Shown piece after piece: positions 24,415-32,994 of a stretch of 60,967 nt of DNA (position 1 is its first letter; each line of letters opens with the position of its first letter). The stretch comes from CAZKCI01 sp964551475 (GTDB taxonomy: Bacteria; Auribacterota; Erginobacteria; Erginobacterales; CAZKCI01). The notes under the pieces are model-generated. The model did not search any database and was not told the DNA's origin. It saw only the letters and a program-made list of their open reading frames with translations. The stretch covers positions 1-60,967 of the forward strand of contig CAZKCI010000076.1 in NCBI GenBank assembly GCA_964551475.1. The letters run 5' to 3'. Position numbers and translations under genes: made by a program.

Positions 24415-25302
24415 TTAATATTCTTTCAGTTTGCTGGCTTCCTTCGATCCCAGGATCCCCGCCGGACGGAGGAAGAGCATCGCCAGCAGGATCACCAGGG
24501 CGATCGCGTCCTTGTAGTGCGACGAGAGAAGCCCCGCCCCCAGCGACTCCAGCACGCCCAGGATGAGACCCGCCGCCACCGCCCCCGGGAAAGACCCGAT
24601 CCCCCCCAGGACCGCCGCCGCGAAGCCCTTGAGGGCGAGGAGCGATCCCCGGTCGTAATCGACCAGGGCGACCGGCGTGATGATCACGCCGCCCACCGCG
24701 CCGATCGCCGCCGAGAGAGCGAAGGAGAGGAGGATGATGCTCCCGACCCGGATCCCGACCAGGCGGGCCGCGGCGGGGTTGGCGGCGACCGCCCGCATCG
24801 CCTTGCCCAGGATGGCGCGGCGGAAAAACACGGAGAGCACCGCCACCACCATCGCGGTGATCCCGACGATCCAGAGCGACTGGGGAAGGATCGCCGCCCC
24901 CAGGAAGGAGATCGGCGTCTCGCCGGAGAAAGCCGGGAGAAAGTAGGTCTCCTTGCCCCAGACGAACATGGCGATCCCCTTGAGCAGGATCGACCCGGCG
25001 ATGGTGGCAATGGTCATGGTCAGCACGGAGGTGCCGCGGAGGGGGTGGACCACGGCCCGCTCGAACAGGATCCCGATCGCGGTGACCGCGGCCACCGAAA
25101 TAAGGCAGGCCAGCGGCAGGGGAAGATGGGCGCTCCCCGCCAGGGTGGCCGCGAAAAGGCCCCCCAGCATGACGAACTCCCCCTGGGCGAAGTTGATCAC
25201 GCCGGTGGCGCTGTAGATGATGGTGAAGCCCACCGCCACCAGGGCGTAGATGGAGCCGAGCGAGATTCCGCTGGCCAGGAACTGTGCGATCTGGGGGCCC
25301 AT
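24415..25302 (-). CDS. livH: Branched-chain amino-acid ABC transporter permease LivH
   Basis: 295 aa, about eight membrane helices. LivH hallmarks: GISLGSIYALVAVGFTIIYSATGVINFAQGEFVMLGG at the N-terminus, ANPAAARLVGI (the EAA-like loop) and LKGFAAAVLGGIGSFPGAVAAGLILGVLES. First gene of the livHMGF string in this strand direction. The binding protein gene livK lies 1.7 kb upstream, separated by an AAA-ATPase gene. Confidence 0.95.
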   Translation of the reverse strand: MGPQIAQFLASGISLGSIYALVAVGFTIIYSATGVINFAQGEFVMLGGLFAATLAGSAHLPLPLACLISVAAVTAIGILFERAVVHPLRGTSVLTMTIATIAGSILLKGIAMFVWGKETYFLPAFSGETPISFLGAAILPQSLWIVGITAMVVAVLSVFFRRAILGKAMRAVAANPAAARLVGIRVGSIILLSFALSAAIGAVGGVIITPVALVDYDRGSLLALKGFAAAVLGGIGSFPGAVAAGLILGVLESLGAGLLSSHYKDAIALVILLAMLFLRPAGILGSKEASKLKEY

Positions 25303-25565
25303 GGGCTGATTATCTCATCTCTCGGAGGTTTCCCGGGGTATCGCCCAAGACCTTGCAATATAAAACCCTGCCTTTAGATATACAAGGATGAACGCCTTCC
25401 CTGAACGCCTTCCCCGCGCCGCCCTCGCTTCCCCTACCCAGTCGCCCCGGGAGGGGCGACGATCGCTCCGACGAACTTTCCCGCCGAACCCCTCCCGGCC
25501 GGGGGAGCAGCCGGACCATCCGCCTCGTTATGACTCGGGGGCTTTTCATCACTTCTCCTCTCATC
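25303..25565. other. Intergenic region livH/AAA gene
   Basis: Contains a perfect tetraloop hairpin GTCGCCCC-GGGA-GGGGCGAC at 25441-25460, which lies downstream of the AAA gene and upstream of livH, and may end the former's transcript. No word array and no gene seen here. Confidence 0.6.
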
Positions 25566-26933
25566 TCAGAACGCCATCCAGGACGGAAGTTTGATCATCT
25601 TCTCCGCGTTGAGCGCGACCGTCTCCCAGCGCGGGAAATCCCCGATCACGAACACGCCCTTGAGGCCGGCCTCGCGCATGACCCGCGCCAGATTCCGATA
25701 CCGCTTCTCCCGGACCCGGCTCTCCGAGGTGACCTCCACCCCCCAACTGTCCTTCTCCTTGACCACGAAATCCACCTCGTGACCCTGGTAATCCCGCCAG
25801 TAGTGGAGTTCCGCGGGCATGCTCTGGTTGCGGGACAGGGCCGAGAGTTGATTGAACAGCAGCCCTTCTTCGATCGCGCCCAGCCGGCCGCTCGACTGGA
25901 GCGCCGGGAAAGAGCTGAGCCGGGCGGCATGGTTGACCAGGCCGGGATCGAAAAAATACATCTTGGGCGCCTTGACCAGGCGCGTCTTGGCTCTCCTGGA
26001 CCAGGCCGTCACCCGGGCGATCACCCCCGTCTGTTCCAGCACCCCGAGATAGGCGTTGATCGTGTTCCGGGCCATGCCGATATCGGAAGACAGATTGCTC
26101 ACGTTCAACAGTTGCCCGTGCTGAAGCAGGAGAACCCGGTAGAGGCGATGAAACAAATCCAGATCCCCCACCCCGCCGAGGGCGCGGACATCCTTTTCGA
26201 TGTAGGCAGCCGCGTAGTCCCGCAAAAGAAACCATCTCTCCTCTTCCGACGGCTCCAGAAACACCGCCGGCAGGGATCCGAAGAGGAGAAGGCGTCGGCG
26301 CAGAGTCTCGATGCTTCCTCTCTCTTCCCAGAGTTCCGCCTGAATCTCGTCCAGGGCTTTCGGATTCAACCCTCCTCTCAGCAACAGCTGGAGCGGGCTG
26401 GCCGTCTTTCTCCCCAGCCCCTGGTGAGCGAGCGCCTCATGGATCGTCAATCCTCCGAGATAGTGATAACGGATCCTCCCCGCCAGCGTTTCCGCCGCCT
26501 GCCGGCGGATCTCCAAGGAAGAGGACCCGGAAAGGACGATCTTGATCCGGTCTCGATAGCGGTCAAAAATGATCTTCGCCGTTTCGATCGCCTGAGGGGC
26601 TTTCTGAACCTCGTCCAGAAAGACATACAATTTTTTCGAAAGCCTGGATAAGGGTTGTCCGAAGCGGGTTTCGATCTCGCGCAGCAGTTCCTCCGGATGG
26701 CTGATCACCCGAGAACGAAACTCCAAATCATCGAAATCGAGCGAAACCACGGACCGGGGATCCCGGCCCTCGCCCTTGAGATAGCCGGCCAGCGCATTGA
26801 GCAGGGTGGTCTTCCCCACCTGGCGAGGGCCGACGATGACGGAGATGATGGATTTCTCCATCTCCGCTTCCAGGCTATCCTGGATTTCTCTTCTGATCGG
26901 CAGATTCGCACTATTGTTCATTCGCATATACAT
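25566..26933 (-). CDS. AAA ATPase with DUF4143 (AAA_14) domain
   Basis: 455 aa. Residues 25-160: P-loop VGPRQVGKTTLLNAL, Walker B LYVFLDEVQKAP, sensor VLSGSSSLEI. Middle: winged-helix-like DUF4143 segment (NVSNLSSDIGMARNTINAYLGVLEQTGVI). C-terminus: a PD-(D/E)xK-like stretch, HEVDFVVKEKDSWGVEVTS. The family is common in archaea and candidate phyla, function unsettled; toxin-like, defence-linked or mobile roles have been suggested. Three clustered ATGs (MYMRM) give an uncertain start. It splits livK from livHMGF and is flanked by a livK terminator and an AT-rich leader, which suggests later insertion. Confidence 0.9.
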   Translation of the reverse strand: MYMRMNNSANLPIRREIQDSLEAEMEKSIISVIVGPRQVGKTTLLNALAGYLKGEGRDPRSVVSLDFDDLEFRSRVISHPEELLREIETRFGQPLSRLSKKLYVFLDEVQKAPQAIETAKIIFDRYRDRIKIVLSGSSSLEIRRQAAETLAGRIRYHYLGGLTIHEALAHQGLGRKTASPLQLLLRGGLNPKALDEIQAELWEERGSIETLRRRLLLFGSLPAVFLEPSEEERWFLLRDYAAAYIEKDVRALGGVGDLDLFHRLYRVLLLQHGQLLNVSNLSSDIGMARNTINAYLGVLEQTGVIARVTAWSRRAKTRLVKAPKMYFFDPGLVNHAARLSSFPALQSSGRLGAIEEGLLFNQLSALSRNQSMPAELHYWRDYQGHEVDFVVKEKDSWGVEVTSESRVREKRYRNLARVMREAGLKGVFVIGDFPRWETVALNAEKMIKLPSWMAF

Positions 26934-26994
26934 TATTACTACATTATTGGATTCATAGCAACAACTATTCGCCAGTTATATCTTCCTCTTCCAC

Positions 26995-27031
26995 AAAAAC
27001 AGCCCCTTCTCCCGGAGGGAGAAGGGGCTGT
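26995..27031 (-). terminator. Intrinsic terminator of livK
   Basis: Minus strand: ACAGCCCCTTCTCCC, 3-nt loop, exact 15-bp complement, then five T. It starts 22 bp after the livK stop and ends the iorA-iorB-PaaK-3-ACT-2-livK unit. Confidence 0.9.
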
Positions 27032-27052
27032 TCACGCTGCTCGGCAGAGCGC

Positions 27053-28240
27053 CTAGTCCTTTAGCACCACGAACTTGCCGTCCTTGACGATGAGCATCTC
27101 GAAAGCGCCGGCGTCGAGACCGTTGTGGTCCTGGGGCGAGAAGTGGAAAACGCCGCCCGTGCCGACAAACTCCTTGGTGTTCTCAATCGCCTCCCGGATC
27201 TTGGCCCGGTCGGGACCGACCTGCTTCAAGGCCCGGACCACGAGCTCCAGGGCGTCATAGGCATGGCCGCCGAAGGTGCTGACGTCGTCCTTGAACTTCG
27301 TCTCGTAGGCCGCCTTGTAGGCCGCGAGCACCTTCTTCTGGGGATGATCGGCGGGGAGCGTGTCCACCGCCAGGAGCCGCCCGCAGGGGAAGATCGTCCC
27401 CTCGGCTGCCTCCCCCGCCGCCCGGGCATACTTGATGTTCCCAAAACCGTGGCTCTGATAGAGGGGGATGGCCATCGAGAGCTGCTTAATGTTTTTGCAG
27501 ACAATCGCCTGGGCGGGGACGATCGCCCAGTTCACCACCGCCTGGGCGGGCGTGGCCTTGATCTTGGCCAGCTGGGCGGTCATGTCGGTGTCCTTGGGCC
27601 CGTAGGTCTCGTCGGCGACAATTTCGATCCCGAATTCCGGGGCGAGCTTCAGAAGCTGTTTGCGCCCTTCCGCCCCGAAGCCCTCGGTGCTGGTGATGAC
27701 GGCGATCTTTTTGTATCCCTTGCTCTTCATGTGGCCGAGGATGCGGCGGGCGGCGTCGGAATCCTTCTGGGGGGTCTTGAAGATCCAGGACCGCTGTTTT
27801 CCGTCTTCGCCGACCACGATCGCCTCAGCGGCGGCGCAGGAGATCAGGGGGACCTTCGCTTCCTCCATGATCGGGACCACGGCCATGGAGGGCCCGGAAC
27901 GCGAGGGGCCGATAATGGCGAGCACCTGGTCCTTCTCGATCAGCTTCTTGACCGCGGTCACCGCCTTGGCCTCGTCGCCCACCGTGTCCTCGATGATCAA
28001 CTCCAGCGGATGCCCGTCGATCCCGCCCGCGGCGTTGATCTCTTCAGCCATCATGACCGCGGTGTTCCGCTCCGGCTCTCCCAGCCAGGAGGCGGGGCCG
28101 GTGATGGCGAAGATCGCTCCCACCTTGTACGGCTCCAGCTTCTCCGCGGCCGCGGGTTTGGCCGCATCCTGGGCGAAAAGCCCGGCGGCCAGCGCCAGCC
28201 CGGCGGTCACCGCCATCGCGGCGATAATCAGCTTCCTCAT
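27053..28240 (-). CDS. livK: Branched-chain/aromatic amino-acid periplasmic binding protein
   Basis: About 395 aa from ATG 28240 with AAGGAGGAAGTG directly upstream; the open frame continues 18 codons but without ribosome site. Signal peptide RKLIIAAMAVTAGLALAAGLFAQ. Periplasmic-binding fold type I: YKVGAIFAITGPASWLG, GIDGHPLELIIEDTVGDEAKAV, IIGPSRSGPSMAV, STEGFGAEGRK, GHAYDALELVVRALKQVG. The receptor delivers its ligand to LivHM. The ligand may be an aromatic or branched amino acid or an aryl acid, judging from the neighbouring CoA ligases. Followed by a strong terminator. Confidence 0.94.
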   Translation of the reverse strand: MRKLIIAAMAVTAGLALAAGLFAQDAAKPAAAEKLEPYKVGAIFAITGPASWLGEPERNTAVMMAEEINAAGGIDGHPLELIIEDTVGDEAKAVTAVKKLIEKDQVLAIIGPSRSGPSMAVVPIMEEAKVPLISCAAAEAIVVGEDGKQRSWIFKTPQKDSDAARRILGHMKSKGYKKIAVITSTEGFGAEGRKQLLKLAPEFGIEIVADETYGPKDTDMTAQLAKIKATPAQAVVNWAIVPAQAIVCKNIKQLSMAIPLYQSHGFGNIKYARAAGEAAEGTIFPCGRLLAVDTLPADHPQKKVLAAYKAAYETKFKDDVSTFGGHAYDALELVVRALKQVGPDRAKIREAIENTKEFVGTGGVFHFSPQDHNGLDAGAFEMLIVKDGKFVVLKD

Positions 28241-28298
28241 CACTTCCTCCTTGGTTGCGTCCGAACTTAATCGGACATCTGAAGATACGTTCAAAGGA

Positions 28299-28389
28299 TT
28301 AAGGGTTCAAAAGTTCCAGGGGCTAATCTTTCCTTCTCACCCTTGAACCGTTGAACTCTTGAACCGTTGAACCCTTGAACCGTTGAACC
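28299..28389. repeat. W3 word array (CCGTTGAACCCTTGAA) abutting the ACT-2 stop
   Basis: A short left part (AAGGGTTCAAAAGTTC) and a right array of 8-nt words CCGTTGAA, CTCTTGAA, CCCTTGAA. The array ends at the ACT-2 stop codon (28390-28392). Same word family at 32885-32976, 36491-36602 and 37332-37670. Confidence 0.85.
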
Positions 28390-28821
28390 TTACAAGTTGT
28401 ACAGGTCCTTCCCGGACAGGATCTTGATCCCGTGCTTCCGGAGGATCGCCTCCGTCCGCTCGATCTCTTCGATCCGGAAGATGATCAGGGCGCTCTCGGT
28501 CCGCTTCTCCAGGAAGGCGTACATGTACTCCACGTTGACGGACTCCGAGGAGAGGGTCTTGAGCACGCCGGCCAGTCCGCCCGGGCGGTCCTCCACCTCG
28601 ATCGCCAGCACTTCGGTTTCGGAGACGGTGAAGCCCTCCCGCTTGAGGATCTCGGCGGCCTTGGACGGATCGTTCACGATCACCCGGAGGATGCCGAAAT
28701 CCGAGGTGTCGGCCAGGGCCAGGGCCCGGATGTTGATCGCGTTCTTGCCCAGGATCTCGGTCACTTCCGCGAGTCGGCCGGAGCGGTTCTCCAGAAAGAT
28801 GGATAACTGTGTGACATTCAT
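28390..28821 (-). CDS. Tandem ACT-domain protein (ACT-2)
   Basis: 143 aa, two ACT domains: residues 3-68 (LSIFLENRSGRLAEVTEILGKNAINIRAL) and 70-143 (IEVEDRPGGLAGVLKTLSSESVNVEYMY). Ends DLYNL, like ACT-1 (DLYAL). The first domain has RSG in place of the PG of the ligand loop, whereas ACT-1 has KPG, so the two paralogues may bind different ligands. It follows PaaK-3 and precedes livK on the same strand. Probably an amino-acid sensor that acts on a partner enzyme or on transport; no DNA-binding domain is present. Confidence 0.92.
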   Translation of the reverse strand: MNVTQLSIFLENRSGRLAEVTEILGKNAINIRALALADTSDFGILRVIVNDPSKAAEILKREGFTVSETEVLAIEVEDRPGGLAGVLKTLSSESVNVEYMYAFLEKRTESALIIFRIEEIERTEAILRKHGIKILSGKDLYNL

Positions 28822-28850
28822 GGCGGTCCGCCTTTTTTTCTGATTACTGA

Positions 28851-28960
28851 CCGCGGACCCATAGGGTCCGCGGCTACGGGATAGTGTGTTCAGTTTATCG
28901 TTTATTGCTTACCGCTTACTGCTTACCGCTTACTGCTTACCGCTTACCTTTCACCGCTTA
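28851..28960. repeat. Hairpin and W10 word array (GCTTACC/GCTTACT) into the PaaK-3 stop
   Basis: A perfect 10-bp stem CCGCGGACCC-ATA-GGGTCCGCGG at 28851-28873, then 7-nt words GCTTACC and GCTTACT in tandem (28904-28960). The last word contains the PaaK-3 stop codon (TAAGCGG on the minus strand). Confidence 0.85.
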
Positions 28961-30256
28961 CATTTTCCTCTTATCGATCACCCGCTTCGCCTTGCTCTGA
29001 CTCCGCTCGATCGTCTTCGGCTCGACCAGCTTGACATCGACCACAATCCCGAGCACCCCCTGGATCTCGTGGCGGATCTTGTCCCTGAGATCCTGCATCC
29101 GCCGGACCTCGTCCGAGAAGGCCTCCAGGGACACCTCGACCTGGACTTCCAGCGTGTCCAACCCCTTGATCCGGTCGACGACCAGGAGATAGTGGGGAGT
29201 GGTCCCCTCGACCTGGAGGAGGATCGTCTCGATCTGGGAGGGGAAGACGTTGATCCCCCGGATGATCAGCATGTCGTCGGTCCGGCCCTTGATCTTGCTG
29301 ATCCGGGGCGAGGTCCGCCCGCAGCGGCAGGGGGACCGGTTGATGGAGACGATGTCGCCGGTCCGGTAGCGGATCAGGGGGAGAGCCTCCTTGGTCAGCG
29401 TGGTGATGACGAGCTCTCCGTCCTTCCCTTCTCCGACGTCCTCCCCAGTCTTCGGATCGATCACCTCGGGGAAGAAGACGTCGCTGTAGATGTGAAGCCC
29501 GTTCTTCTCAGAGCACTCCTGGGCCACGCCGGGACCGATGATCTCGGACATGCCGTAGACGTCGAGCGCTTTCATCCCCCAGATCGACTCGATCTCCCGG
29601 CGCATGTTTTCGCTCCAGGGCTCCGCCCCCAGGATCCCGATCCGGACGGGCGAGTCCTTCGGGTTGTAGCCCTCTTCCTTCGCCTCTTCGCCCAGGTAGA
29701 GAACGTAACTGGGCGTGCAGGCGAGGACGGTGGTCTTGAAGTCATGCATCAGCTTGAGCTGGCGCTTGGAGACGCCCGAGGACATGGGGAGGACGGGGAT
29801 GCCCATCTCCAGCGCGCCGTAGTGAAACCCCAGCCCCCCGGTGAAGAGGCCGTAGCCGTAGGCGTTCTGGACGATGTCCCCCTTGACCACGCCGGCGACG
29901 CAGAGCGTGCGCGCCATCACCTCGCCCCAGAGCTTGAGATCGCCGCGGGTGTAGCCGACCACGGTGGGGTTGCCGGTGGTTCCGGAGGAGGCGTGGATCT
30001 CCGCCACCTCTTTGGCCGGGACGCAGAACATCCCGAAGGGATAGGTGTCGCGGAGGTCGATCTTGCGGGTGAAGGGGAGGCGCTTGATGTCGGCGAGCTT
30101 TTTCACGTCGCCCGCCGAGACTTTCGCCTCCTTGAACTTCCGGGGATAGACGGGCGATTTTCTGAGGACGTAGGCGACCAGCGCCTGCAGTCGTTCCCAT
30201 TGAAGCGCGGCGAGCTTCTCCACGGGCAAGCATTCGACCTTCTCGTTCCAGATCAT
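28958..30256 (-). CDS. Phenylacetate-CoA ligase-like AMP-forming enzyme (PaaK-3)
   Basis: 432 aa, ATG 30256 after GAGGAGGATC. The closest of the three paralogues to the canonical form: HASSGTTGNPTVVGYT (A3), VYGMSEIIGPG (A5), YRTGDI (A7), GRTDDMLIIRGINVFPSQIE (A8), SKAKRVIDKR (A10). CRCGR in the Cys site. Genes iorB and iorA lie directly upstream, so it likely acts on aryl acetates such as phenylacetate or indoleacetate, either to activate the acid or, in reverse, to conserve energy from aryl-acetyl-CoA made by IOR. Direction is inference. Confidence 0.93.
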   Translation of the reverse strand: MIWNEKVECLPVEKLAALQWERLQALVAYVLRKSPVYPRKFKEAKVSAGDVKKLADIKRLPFTRKIDLRDTYPFGMFCVPAKEVAEIHASSGTTGNPTVVGYTRGDLKLWGEVMARTLCVAGVVKGDIVQNAYGYGLFTGGLGFHYGALEMGIPVLPMSSGVSKRQLKLMHDFKTTVLACTPSYVLYLGEEAKEEGYNPKDSPVRIGILGAEPWSENMRREIESIWGMKALDVYGMSEIIGPGVAQECSEKNGLHIYSDVFFPEVIDPKTGEDVGEGKDGELVITTLTKEALPLIRYRTGDIVSINRSPCRCGRTSPRISKIKGRTDDMLIIRGINVFPSQIETILLQVEGTTPHYLLVVDRIKGLDTLEVQVEVSLEAFSDEVRRMQDLRDKIRHEIQGVLGIVVDVKLVEPKTIERSQSKAKRVIDKRKM

Positions 30257-30287
30257 GATCCTCCTCGCAATTCGGCTGATAAATTAT

Positions 30288-30399
30288 GCCACTAAGACAC
30301 CCAGACACAAAGAACTGAAAAATCTTCCGGAAGATTCCAGGTTCGATAAATTGGTTTTCTCGGTTTTAGTGATCCTTAGTGTCTTGGTGTCTTGGTGGC
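30288..30399. repeat. W8 inverted repeat (GCCACCAAGACACCAAGACAC) into iorB
   Basis: Arms 30288-30312 and 30375-30399, 25 nt each with a few mismatches, built of CACCAAGA/CACTAAG words. A short palindrome AATCTTCCGGAAGATT lies between. The right arm encodes the last residues of IorB (ATKTPRH) and its stop. Confidence 0.85.
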
Positions 30400-31014
30400 G
30401 ATTGTGTTTTCGTTCGCCAGGCTAGCGCCGGCCGCGAAGGCGGCCAGGTTCTCCGGCCGTTTCCGCTCGGGCAGCGAGGCGGCCAGCGTCGCCTCCCAGA
30501 TCTTCGGCGGGAACGGGAGAAGCCCGGAGAGTGCGCCCAGAGCGAAGGCGTTGGCGAAGGCCTCGTCCCCGGCGGCCGCGGCGATCGCCTTCGGCTCCAC
30601 CGCGATCACCCGTCTGCCCGCGGCGCGCAGCGTTTCCGCGGCGTTCTGAGGGTAGAGAGCCGCTCCGGAGAGGACGGTCGCCGGGGGGATGCGCCGGCGG
30701 ACGATTATGACCGTCCCGCCGGGAGAGAGGAAGGGCGCGGACCGCAGGGCCTCCAGCTCCTCCAGCGCGACGAGATGGTCGGCCTCCCCGGCCGGTACGA
30801 GCGGCGAGAAGACCTTCCGCCCGAAGCGGACCTGGGCCAAGACCGATCCGCCCCGCTGGGCCATCCCGTGGACCTCGCTGCTCTTCACGTCGAGCCCGGC
30901 CCGGAGGGCGGCGGCGGAGAGAAGCCGGGACGCCAGTATGACCCCCTGCCCCCCGACGCCCGCGAAGACGACGCTTATTACGCGATCATCGTTCTTTCTC
31001 GCGATCCTAGTCAT
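30376..31014 (-). CDS. iorB: Indolepyruvate:ferredoxin oxidoreductase, beta subunit
   Basis: 212 aa, gamma-type domain of 2-oxoacid:ferredoxin oxidoreductases. FAGVGGQGVILASRLL near the N-terminus, SSEVHGMAQRGGSVLAQVRFG, and a C-terminal helix region (FANAFALGALSGLL). With IorA it oxidatively decarboxylates aryl pyruvates to aryl-acetyl-CoA, reducing ferredoxin. The last eight residues (IATKTPRH) are encoded by a W8 repeat, so the native end was probably a little upstream. iorA lies 83 bp upstream. Confidence 0.93.
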   Translation of the reverse strand: MTRIARKNDDRVISVVFAGVGGQGVILASRLLSAAALRAGLDVKSSEVHGMAQRGGSVLAQVRFGRKVFSPLVPAGEADHLVALEELEALRSAPFLSPGGTVIIVRRRIPPATVLSGAALYPQNAAETLRAAGRRVIAVEPKAIAAAAGDEAFANAFALGALSGLLPFPPKIWEATLAASLPERKRPENLAAFAAGASLANENTIATKTPRH

Positions 31015-31030
31015 ATCTTCAGTCGAGGAG

Positions 31031-31111
31031 TGACCGTTGCACGTTACACGTTAAACGTTTCACGAAAATAGCATCCCGGCGAAATATCTTCCGCTGATCA
31101 CTGATCACTGC
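31031..31111. repeat. W9 and W18-type words between iorA and iorB
   Basis: TGCACGTTACACGTTAAACG and TTTCACG words at 31038-31065, then TGATCACTGATCACTG at 31094-31109. The second run contains the iorA stop codon and encodes its last residues (SDQ). Confidence 0.75.
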
Positions 31112-32837
31112 CCTCTCCAATCGCTCCCGCCGGGCAGACATGCGCGCAGGCCCCGCAGCCCGAGCAGAGGGCGGCGGTGATCTTCGGTTTTCCTTCGGGA
31201 GACGGAACCAGCGCCGGGCAGGCGATCTGGAGGCAAAGCGAACAGGCCCGGCAGAGATCGTGTTTCACACGGTGGGCGGGCTTCTTCTCATGGCGACGAA
31301 GAAGGAGGCAGGGGGCGCGGGCGATCAGGACCGAAGGCTCGGGGAGGGGGAGCGATTCCCGGAGATATGCCTCCACCCCTTTGAGATCGTAGGGATCGAG
31401 GATCTTCACCCGGTTCACGCCCGCGCCGCGGCAGATCTCGCAGATCCTGACCTGGCGGGCGGTCCTTCCCCCCAAACCCGTCCCCGTACCGGGGTGACCC
31501 TGCAGGCCGGTCATCGCCGTGGTCTGGTTGTCGAGTATGATCACCACCCCGCCGTTCCCGTTGTAGACGAGGTCGACGAGGCCCGTGATCCCGGAGTGGA
31601 CGAAGGTGGAGTCGCCGATCACCGCGACCACTTTCTTCCCGGCCGCGGGCGGGAGGACTAGGCGCATCCCCTCCGACTGGCCGATCCCCGCCCCCATGCA
31701 GACGCAGCTGTCGAGCGCGGAGAGGGGGGGCAAAGTCCCCAGCGTGTAACAGCCGATGTCGCCGGTCACGAAGAGTTTGAGCTTCTTCAGGACGGTGAAA
31801 ACGGCGCGGTGGGGACAGCCCGGGCAGAGCATCGGCGGGCGGGCGGGGAGCGGCGAGGAAGCAGGCGGACGCTCCGGGCGCGAAGCCAGCAGGGCGCGGA
31901 CACGCTCCGGGTTGAGCTCGCCGAGACCGTACTCCCCCCGCTTCCCCCGGACCGGGAGGCCGAAGCTTTTGATCTCGGTCTCCAGGAAGGGGTCGAGTTC
32001 CTCCACTATAAATACTTTTCGCGAACCGCGCGAAAAGTTTATAAGTTTTCGCTTCGGCAGCGGGTATACCATGCCCAGCTTCAAGCAGGAGGCATCAGGG
32101 GCGACTTCGCGGCAGTACTGGTAGGCGACACCCGAGCTGACAATCTTGAGCGGACCCCTCCCCTTCTCCAATCGGTTGATCGGCATGGTTTCCGCCCGGC
32201 GGCTCAGCGCGCGCATCTTCTCCTCCAGGAGGACATGGCGCGCGCGGGCATAAGCGGGGATCATCACCTGCTTCCTGGCGTCCTTGACCAGGGCGAGGGG
32301 AGCTATCGCCGCGCGGCGTTTCCCGGCTTTCACCGGACAGCGGGAGTGGGAGACTCGCGTGGTCAAGCGCAAAATCACCGGAAGGTCGAACTCCTCGGAG
32401 AGGCGGAAGGCGAGCAGCGTGAAATCATGCGCCTCCTGGCTGTCGGAGGGCTCGAGGATGGGGAGCTTGGCGGCGCGGCCATAGTGGCGGGAGTCCTGCT
32501 CGTTCTGGGAGGACTGCAAGCCCGGGTCGTCGGCCACCGCGACAACCAGTCCGCCGCGCACGCCCGTGTAGGCGAGCGTGAAGAGGGGGTCGGCGGCGAC
32601 GTTCAAGCCCACGTGCTTCATGGTGACCAGCGCACGGGCGCCGGCCCAGGCCGCCCCCGAGGCCACCTCGAGCGCCACCTTCTCGTTGGCGCACCACTGG
32701 GCCTTCGCCCCGGGGAGGAGGGCGAGCGTTTCCAGGATTTCCGACGACGGCGTCCCGGGGTAGCCGGTCCCCAGGGCTACCCCCGCTTCCCAGGCTCCCC
32801 GGGCCACCGCCTCGTTGCCGGATAGTAGTTCCTTCAC
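31098..32837 (-). CDS. iorA: Indolepyruvate:ferredoxin oxidoreductase, alpha subunit
   Basis: 579 aa from GTG 32837. N-terminal pyrimidine-binding half (LLSGNEAVARGAWEAGVALGTGYPGTPSSEI, VTMKHVGLNVAADP), C-terminal thiamine-diphosphate half (CPGCPHRAVF, GDIGCYTLG, GDSTFVHSGITGL, NQTTAMTGLQGHPGTG), and two [4Fe-4S] motifs near the C-terminus (CRACSLCLQIACP and CSGCGACAHVCPAGAI). All catalytic features are intact. Converts indolepyruvate, phenylpyruvate or hydroxyphenylpyruvate to the aryl-acetyl-CoA. First gene of the iorA-iorB-PaaK-3-ACT-2-livK unit. Confidence 0.95.
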   Translation of the reverse strand: MKELLSGNEAVARGAWEAGVALGTGYPGTPSSEILETLALLPGAKAQWCANEKVALEVASGAAWAGARALVTMKHVGLNVAADPLFTLAYTGVRGGLVVAVADDPGLQSSQNEQDSRHYGRAAKLPILEPSDSQEAHDFTLLAFRLSEEFDLPVILRLTTRVSHSRCPVKAGKRRAAIAPLALVKDARKQVMIPAYARARHVLLEEKMRALSRRAETMPINRLEKGRGPLKIVSSGVAYQYCREVAPDASCLKLGMVYPLPKRKLINFSRGSRKVFIVEELDPFLETEIKSFGLPVRGKRGEYGLGELNPERVRALLASRPERPPASSPLPARPPMLCPGCPHRAVFTVLKKLKLFVTGDIGCYTLGTLPPLSALDSCVCMGAGIGQSEGMRLVLPPAAGKKVVAVIGDSTFVHSGITGLVDLVYNGNGGVVIILDNQTTAMTGLQGHPGTGTGLGGRTARQVRICEICRGAGVNRVKILDPYDLKGVEAYLRESLPLPEPSVLIARAPCLLLRRHEKKPAHRVKHDLCRACSLCLQIACPALVPSPEGKPKITAALCSGCGACAHVCPAGAIGEGSDQ

Positions 32838-32884
32838 TGACGACTGCTTATCGACCGCGGACCCGAGAGTTCACGACCGGGAGT

Positions 32885-32976
32885 GGCGGTTCACGGTTCA
32901 CGGTTCAACGGTTCAGCGGTTCAGCGGTTATGCTCTTTCCAACCGTTGAACCGTGAACCGCTGAACCCGGAACCCG
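32885..32976. repeat. W3 inverted word array upstream of iorA and after trpB2
   Basis: Left arm GGTTCACGGTTCACGG and GGTTCAACGGTTCAGCGG words (32885-32929), right arm CCGTTGAACCGTGAACCGC (32943-32967). Lies 18 nt from the trpB2 stop. Confidence 0.8.
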
Positions 32977-32994
32977 TTGTTTGTTTCCCTTGCC

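Noticed and set aside
28886..30295. 469-aa plus-strand open frame over PaaK-3
   Set aside because: A typical antisense shadow of a GC-rich gene; the minus-strand PaaK-3 carries the complete set of ANL motifs.
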